A DNA stretch of 61,905 nucleotides, taken from positions 1-61,905 of the forward strand of contig WRMQ01000002.1 in NCBI GenBank assembly GCA_009777055.1, given 5' to 3'. Position 1 is the stretch's first letter, and each line of letters starts with the position of its first letter. Origin of the DNA: Oscillospiraceae bacterium (lineage in GTDB: Bacteria > Bacillota > Clostridia > Oscillospirales > Acutalibacteraceae). The position numbers and the translations under genes were made by a program. A model generated the notes under the pieces. That model was not told the origin of the DNA. It was given only the letters and a program-made list of their open reading frames with translations, and did no database searches. Shown piece after piece: positions 58,859 through 61,905 of this stretch.

Positions 58859-59140
58859 ATGGCCCAAACCACATTTAGTATCCGTATGGATGAAAACCTG
58901 AAGCGGCAGTTCGACGCATTGTGCGTGGACTTTGGCATGAACGTAACCACCGCGTTTACCATCTTTGCCAAGACTGTTGTGCGCGAGCGGGAAATCCCGT
59001 TTAAGATCGCTGCGCCCGACCCGTTCTACAGCGGGGCGAATTGGCGGCATATCACAGCGGCGATTGAGGAATTCTACGATCCATCCAAGCCAAAAATCGT
59101 GAAAACGATGGAGGAGTTGGAGGCCATGGCCAATGAATAA
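58859..59140 (+). CDS. RelB/DinJ-family antitoxin
   Basis: 93 residues from ATG 58859 (AGAGG site); the ORF-track start at 58769 lies upstream of the promoter. The N-terminal ribbon-helix-helix MAQTTFSIRMDENLKRQFDALCVDFGMNVTTAFTIFAKTVVRERE is the DinJ consensus, and the C-terminus wraps the toxin. It overlaps the toxin start by 8 bp, forming a classic type II operon, and probably autorepresses. Confidence 0.9.
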   Translation: MAQTTFSIRMDENLKRQFDALCVDFGMNVTTAFTIFAKTVVREREIPFKIAAPDPFYSGANWRHITAAIEEFYDPSKPKIVKTMEELEAMANE

Positions 59141-59399
59141 AACGCTTTCATTCAGAGACAAGGGCTTCGAAGATTACCTCTATTGGCAAATGCATGATCG
59201 CAAGATGCTCAAACGCATCAATCTGCTCATCCAGGACATTGACCGCAACGGGCATGAGGGAATCGGCAAACCTGAAGCGCTGAAATATGAGCGCCAGGGT
59301 TGGTGGAGCCGCCGTATCGACAACGAACATCGCTTGATTTACCGCATCGAAGGCGACGAAATCCTCATTGCGTCCTGCCGCTTCCACTACGGCGAATAG
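59133..59399 (+). CDS. Txe/YoeB-family mRNA interferase toxin
   Basis: 88 residues. YoeB hallmarks: FEDYLYWQMHDRKMLKRINLLIQDIDRN, GIGKPEALKYERQGWWSRRIDNEHRLIYRIE and the terminal ASCRFHYGE with the catalytic His-Tyr pair. YoeB-type toxins cleave mRNA at the ribosome A site. The ATG sits inside the antitoxin's last codons. A GC-rich terminator follows. Confidence 0.92.
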   Translation: MNKTLSFRDKGFEDYLYWQMHDRKMLKRINLLIQDIDRNGHEGIGKPEALKYERQGWWSRRIDNEHRLIYRIEGDEILIASCRFHYGE

Positions 59400-59401
59400 C
59401 C

Positions 59402-59446
59402 CACCCCCCGCCCCCCGCCCTTTTCCCGGGTCGGGGGCTTTTGCTG
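59402..59446 (+). terminator. Terminator of the DinJ-YoeB module
   Basis: CCCCCCGCCC...GGGTCGGGGGC hairpin followed by TTTTGCTG; a near copy follows the orphan DinJ gene at 59790. Confidence 0.6.
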
Positions 59447-59466
59447 CGGATTGTCTGAACAATTGC

Positions 59467-59495
59467 TTGACAGTCTGCGTAAAATGTGTTACAAT
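59467..59495 (+). promoter_or_regulatory. Promoter of the orphan DinJ-like gene
   Basis: TTGACA, 17-nt spacer, TACAAT, 30 nt before ATG 59525. Confidence 0.7.
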
Positions 59496-59524
59496 GTTTA
59501 TACTAACACAAAGGAGGTGCTTGC

Positions 59525-59788
59525 ATGGCACAGACTACTTTGACCATCCGCATTGACGAGGGGGTGAAGAAAAAATTCGAATGGCTCTGCAATGAGCTCG
59601 GCCTGAACCTTTCCGTCGCGATTACGGCCTTCGCCAAGGAATCCGTTCGTGAAAACCGCCTGCCGCTTTCTCTGAGCGCTGACCCGTTTTACAGCAAATC
59701 CAACATGGATTTCCTGCGCAGGGCCGCCGCCGACATGGACGCCGGGCGCAATGTCTCGGAGCACGAGCTGATTGAGGTGGATGGATGA
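59525..59788 (+). CDS. Orphan RelB/DinJ-family antitoxin
   Basis: 87 residues. MAQTTLTIRIDEGVKKKFEWLCNELGLNLSVAITAFAKESVRENRLPLSLSADPFYS parallels the antitoxin at 58859 domain for domain. AAGGAGG precedes the ATG. No toxin follows: the next feature is a terminator, then the convergent giant-protein gene. It looks like a duplicated antitoxin that lost its toxin, or a regulator acting on the neighbouring module. Confidence 0.88.
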   Translation: MAQTTLTIRIDEGVKKKFEWLCNELGLNLSVAITAFAKESVRENRLPLSLSADPFYSKSNMDFLRRAAADMDAGRNVSEHELIEVDG

Positions 59789-59832
59789 ACCCCCCGCCCC
59801 CAGCCCTTTTCCGGGCCGGGGGCTTTGCCATT
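59789..59832. terminator. Terminator between orphan DinJ and the second giant gene
   Basis: CCCCCGCCCCCAGCCC / GGGCCGGGGGC hairpin with CTTTGCC; similar to the 59402 hairpin. Confidence 0.55.
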
Positions 59833-59863
59833 GTGCGGGGGCCGCTGGCGTCAATCAAAAATG

Positions 59864-61905
59864 CTAGACTTTCACCCAAATGGCGGGGCGCAGGTGCCCG
59901 CCAAGCTGGACATATTGGTGGCTCAGTCCGCCATTCTGAAGGACGTTTAAAACGAGCGTACCCGGGGGCTCATAGTACTCAAAGAAAGGCGACCGGGTAA
60001 ACCAGCTGGCTTCATAAGCTCTGATTGGGTCAGCGCCTCCTGTGCCTGAAATTTCAAAGGCCTCCTGATAGCTCAGCGCGAAGCAGACATCTTTTATTAT
60101 ATCGGGCTCGTTTATGGCCATGGTGGCCGTGGGAGTTGATATCGCACTAACGCCGGAGCCGTTGAGGTTCGGTATGACCGCGGCGTTATGCAGCGTCGGA
60201 CTGAGGGCCCTGACTTGCACCTGGTAGTAAAAGGTCATTTGCGCTTGCAGGTTGGAGCCTTCATACGCGTCGCCTGCGGTGGGATTGTTTTGGAAAGTTA
60301 CTGTAGTGTTGGGGGAGTTTTTCAGCAGCAGCAGCGCGTAATCCTGCCCACTGATGTTCTGGCCCTTGATCTTGATCCACTCGCGGCCATCAATTGTGAC
60401 CGTAGTGTTGTCCGGGGTGTTGGGGTCAAGCTCGACCGCACCAAAAATGGCGCTGTCAACCCACAGGGCCGGGCGCAGGCCGCGCGAATACCAGGGATTT
60501 AGGCCGCCGTCGTGGACGTGGCCACCTGAACCGACGCGACAGACGTTGCCATCAAGATTGGGTGACCGGAGCCACCAGCCATAATCGTCGTTCTTGCCTG
60601 ACAGGCTGTCCCAGGTTTGGTAGACCTGGTCGTTCGCTACCTGGCGGTCGGACCAGGTGTTGCCGTCGTAGAAGCCCCTGCAGCAGAACTTGGAGGCCTC
60701 CTCCAGGCTGAGCAGGAAGGCGGTGGCCGGGTTGCCAGTCACGGGCCTGCTGATGCCGCTGCCGCTGTCGTCGGTGTTCATGTTGACGCCGGTTCTAAAG
60801 CTGCCGAGGTTTTCCGTGGCGTCGTTGCCCACAGCGTGCACTACGATCGGCAGTGACGTTGTGGTTTTCACGTCGGCGTACCAGCCGTCGATCTCGGTTT
60901 TTGCCACGCTGTTCAGGTAGTCCGTGCAGCCGGTGCCGCAGCCTTGGCCGTAGGCCGTGTGGATGCAGAAGTTTTTGGCCTTGATGTTATCGTCGCGCAC
61001 GATGAGGCTGTAGCCGCCGCTGACGGCGATTTCCGTCCACATGCTGCCGTCGCCGCCATCCACCTTGCGGCCTGAGCCGACGGTGGGCTGGGCTGGCTCA
61101 GCGAAAATGCTGCTGTCAACCCACAGTGCGGGGCGCAGGGCGCAAACTTGCGCAGTGCTCGCGTAACTATGTGCGCCCGCGTTGTTGCTGCCCGACACGG
61201 ACGGATAGATGACGAAATCGGTTGCTGTTGACCGTAACCATGTGTTACAACCAGTAGCGTCACCCAAGGCAAGCCAGTTCGCGTAGGCTAGGGCCTGCCA
61301 GCTGCCCGTGGGTGCGTTGAAATAATCAATGCCCATGTTATCGTTGCCGTCGTGCCAATAGCGGGCGCAATACTTGCCGGCCTCCTGGGCGCTGAGCAGG
61401 AAGGCGATATTGTCTGTGTTGCTGCCGCCCGCCAGAGCGATGGGGGAGCTGTAGCCGCTGGCAAGGTCAACGTCGAAACCATCATAGCTGCCCTTTTGGG
61501 TCAGCGCGTTGTTGGTCATGGCATAGATGCGCAGGCCCTCGGTGGGGGACAACTCGTTGCCGTACCACTGGTTGATTTTGGCGCGCGCGTTGTTGTTCAT
61601 ATGTGCCCAGTCGTCGCAGGTGCCGCTTGTGCAGCTGAGGTAGGACGAATGCTGGCAGAAGGTCTGGCTGCCGTAGGGGTTGCTGCCGCTGGCCGGCCAG
61701 ATGCTCAGCACGTTGGCGCGCAAAATGAGGCTGTAGCCGCCGCTCTGGGCGATTTCGATCCAGTCGCTGGTGTCGCCGGCCTTGGCGGCTGGCAGCACAC
61801 GGACGGTGTACTCGCCACTCTCCGGCTTATCCACACTCAACCCGCTGCCCGTATCATACAACTTCAAATCCTCAGGATGAGCGTTATGGCCGACGGGCGT
61901 GCCGG
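59864..61905 (-). CDS. Second giant DUF6273-repeat protein, 5' end beyond the window
   Basis: 680 codons, open to the window edge: codons upstream of the ORF-track TTG start read GTPVGHNAHPEDLK, also found in the 1903-residue paralogue, so the true N-terminus is outside. Three DUF6273 copies are visible, ending RPALWVDSSIF, RPALWVDSAIF and RPAIWVKV. The first copy matches copy 2 of the paralogue closely (ALSPTEGLRIYAMTNNALT-like, LASGYSSPIALAGG, IAFLLSAQEAGKYCA) except in the segment between the WLRS and RPALWV motifs. It is presumably secreted, like the paralogue. Confidence 0.82.
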   Translation of the reverse strand, partial: GTPVGHNAHPEDLKLYDTGSGLSVDKPESGEYTVRVLPAAKAGDTSDWIEIAQSGGYSLILRANVLSIWPASGSNPYGSQTFCQHSSYLSCTSGTCDDWAHMNNNARAKINQWYGNELSPTEGLRIYAMTNNALTQKGSYDGFDVDLASGYSSPIALAGGSNTDNIAFLLSAQEAGKYCARYWHDGNDNMGIDYFNAPTGSWQALAYANWLALGDATGCNTWLRSTATDFVIYPSVSGSNNAGAHSYASTAQVCALRPALWVDSSIFAEPAQPTVGSGRKVDGGDGSMWTEIAVSGGYSLIVRDDNIKAKNFCIHTAYGQGCGTGCTDYLNSVAKTEIDGWYADVKTTTSLPIVVHAVGNDATENLGSFRTGVNMNTDDSGSGISRPVTGNPATAFLLSLEEASKFCCRGFYDGNTWSDRQVANDQVYQTWDSLSGKNDDYGWWLRSPNLDGNVCRVGSGGHVHDGGLNPWYSRGLRPALWVDSAIFGAVELDPNTPDNTTVTIDGREWIKIKGQNISGQDYALLLLKNSPNTTVTFQNNPTAGDAYEGSNLQAQMTFYYQVQVRALSPTLHNAAVIPNLNGSGVSAISTPTATMAINEPDIIKDVCFALSYQEAFEISGTGGADPIRAYEASWFTRSPFFEYYEPPGTLVLNVLQNGGLSHQYVQLGGHLRPAIWVKV

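Noticed and set aside
53034-61905. Diversity-generating retroelement
   Set aside because: The loop variability invites it, but no reverse transcriptase ORF or template repeat is found anywhere in this window; kept only as a check in the DUF6273 finding.

Overview
The window reads as a chromosome segment of an uncultured, moderately GC-rich Firmicute, most likely a gut-type Clostridia/Oscillospirales member. This is inferred from the gene families: UPF0237 (ACT) and UPF0210 (DUF711) genes, a SAM-I riboswitch on metK, AbrB/MraZ-type regulators, PrsW, YhaM, DUF1292, a PASTA kinase-like protein, the radical SAM plus DUF2344 pair, and many DUF6273 domains. Ribosome binding sites are strong AGGAGG types, and promoters are repeatedly TTGNNN-17-TANNNT. 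There is no plasmid backbone, phage structural module, IS transposase or CRISPR array.

Layout. 0-9.3 kb: a 2H phosphoesterase, a small membrane protein, then on the minus strand two cell-surface proteins (beta-helix repeat, collagen-like) and a signalling operon. That operon runs from a TIR/deoxyribosyltransferase-like protein fused to DUF6273, through an ECF sigma factor, a small two-TM protein (candidate anti-sigma) and a multi-TM protein, to a PrsW-type intramembrane protease. 9.4-12.3 kb: two tRNA-Leu genes flank metK-prmA, which sit behind a SAM-I riboswitch. 12.4-18.4 kb: a probable catabolic operon with a GH29 fucosidase and iolE-iolG-iolB-iolA; iolC and iolD are not in the window. 18.5-21.6 kb: a HEAT-like protein and a GH5 glycosidase, each next to a tiny hydrophobic ORF facing a promoter-terminator antisense RNA unit (two candidate type I toxin-antitoxin loci). 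21.6-24.5 kb: the UPF0210 and ACT genes, normally adjacent, are separated by two duplicated ParE/RelE-type toxin-antitoxin modules. 24.7-29.5 kb: a catalytically degenerate S41 protease, a TPR membrane protein and two unknown proteins.

29.6-35.6 kb is an accessory islet. It starts at tRNA-Ala(GGC) and carries a secreted beta-helix protein and an ECF sigma factor fused through a transmembrane segment to an extracellular LRR_5 domain. It ends at a second copy of the tRNA 3' end; an AlbA_2-type regulator flanked by direct repeats and tRNA-Gly follow. 35.7-49 kb is mostly housekeeping or conserved genes: MraZ-like, a putative 6S-like RNA, DUF1292, DUF6528, YhaM, DUF1413, a GH36-type glycosidase, radical SAM/DUF2344, YbeY, PhoH, AbrB and RNHCP. 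A pair of promoter-palindrome repeats lies at about 40.3-40.6 kb. 49-53 kb holds a PASTA pseudokinase, apgM and a UPF0175 protein. 53-61.9 kb holds two giant secreted paralogues built from DUF6273 repeats (six copies, and at least three in the truncated one), separated by a DinJ/YoeB module and an orphan DinJ.

The recurring theme is envelope sensing and display. Secreted repeat proteins sit beside ECF sigma factors, one of them membrane-anchored and LRR-bearing, one in an operon with a PrsW protease. The DUF6273 fold, with a constant scaffold and variable loops, occurs both in the exported giants and in a cytoplasmic effector-like fusion at the head of the sigma operon. Numerous small toxin-antitoxin loci decorate the boundaries. 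Functional links between these parts are inferences from order and domain content.
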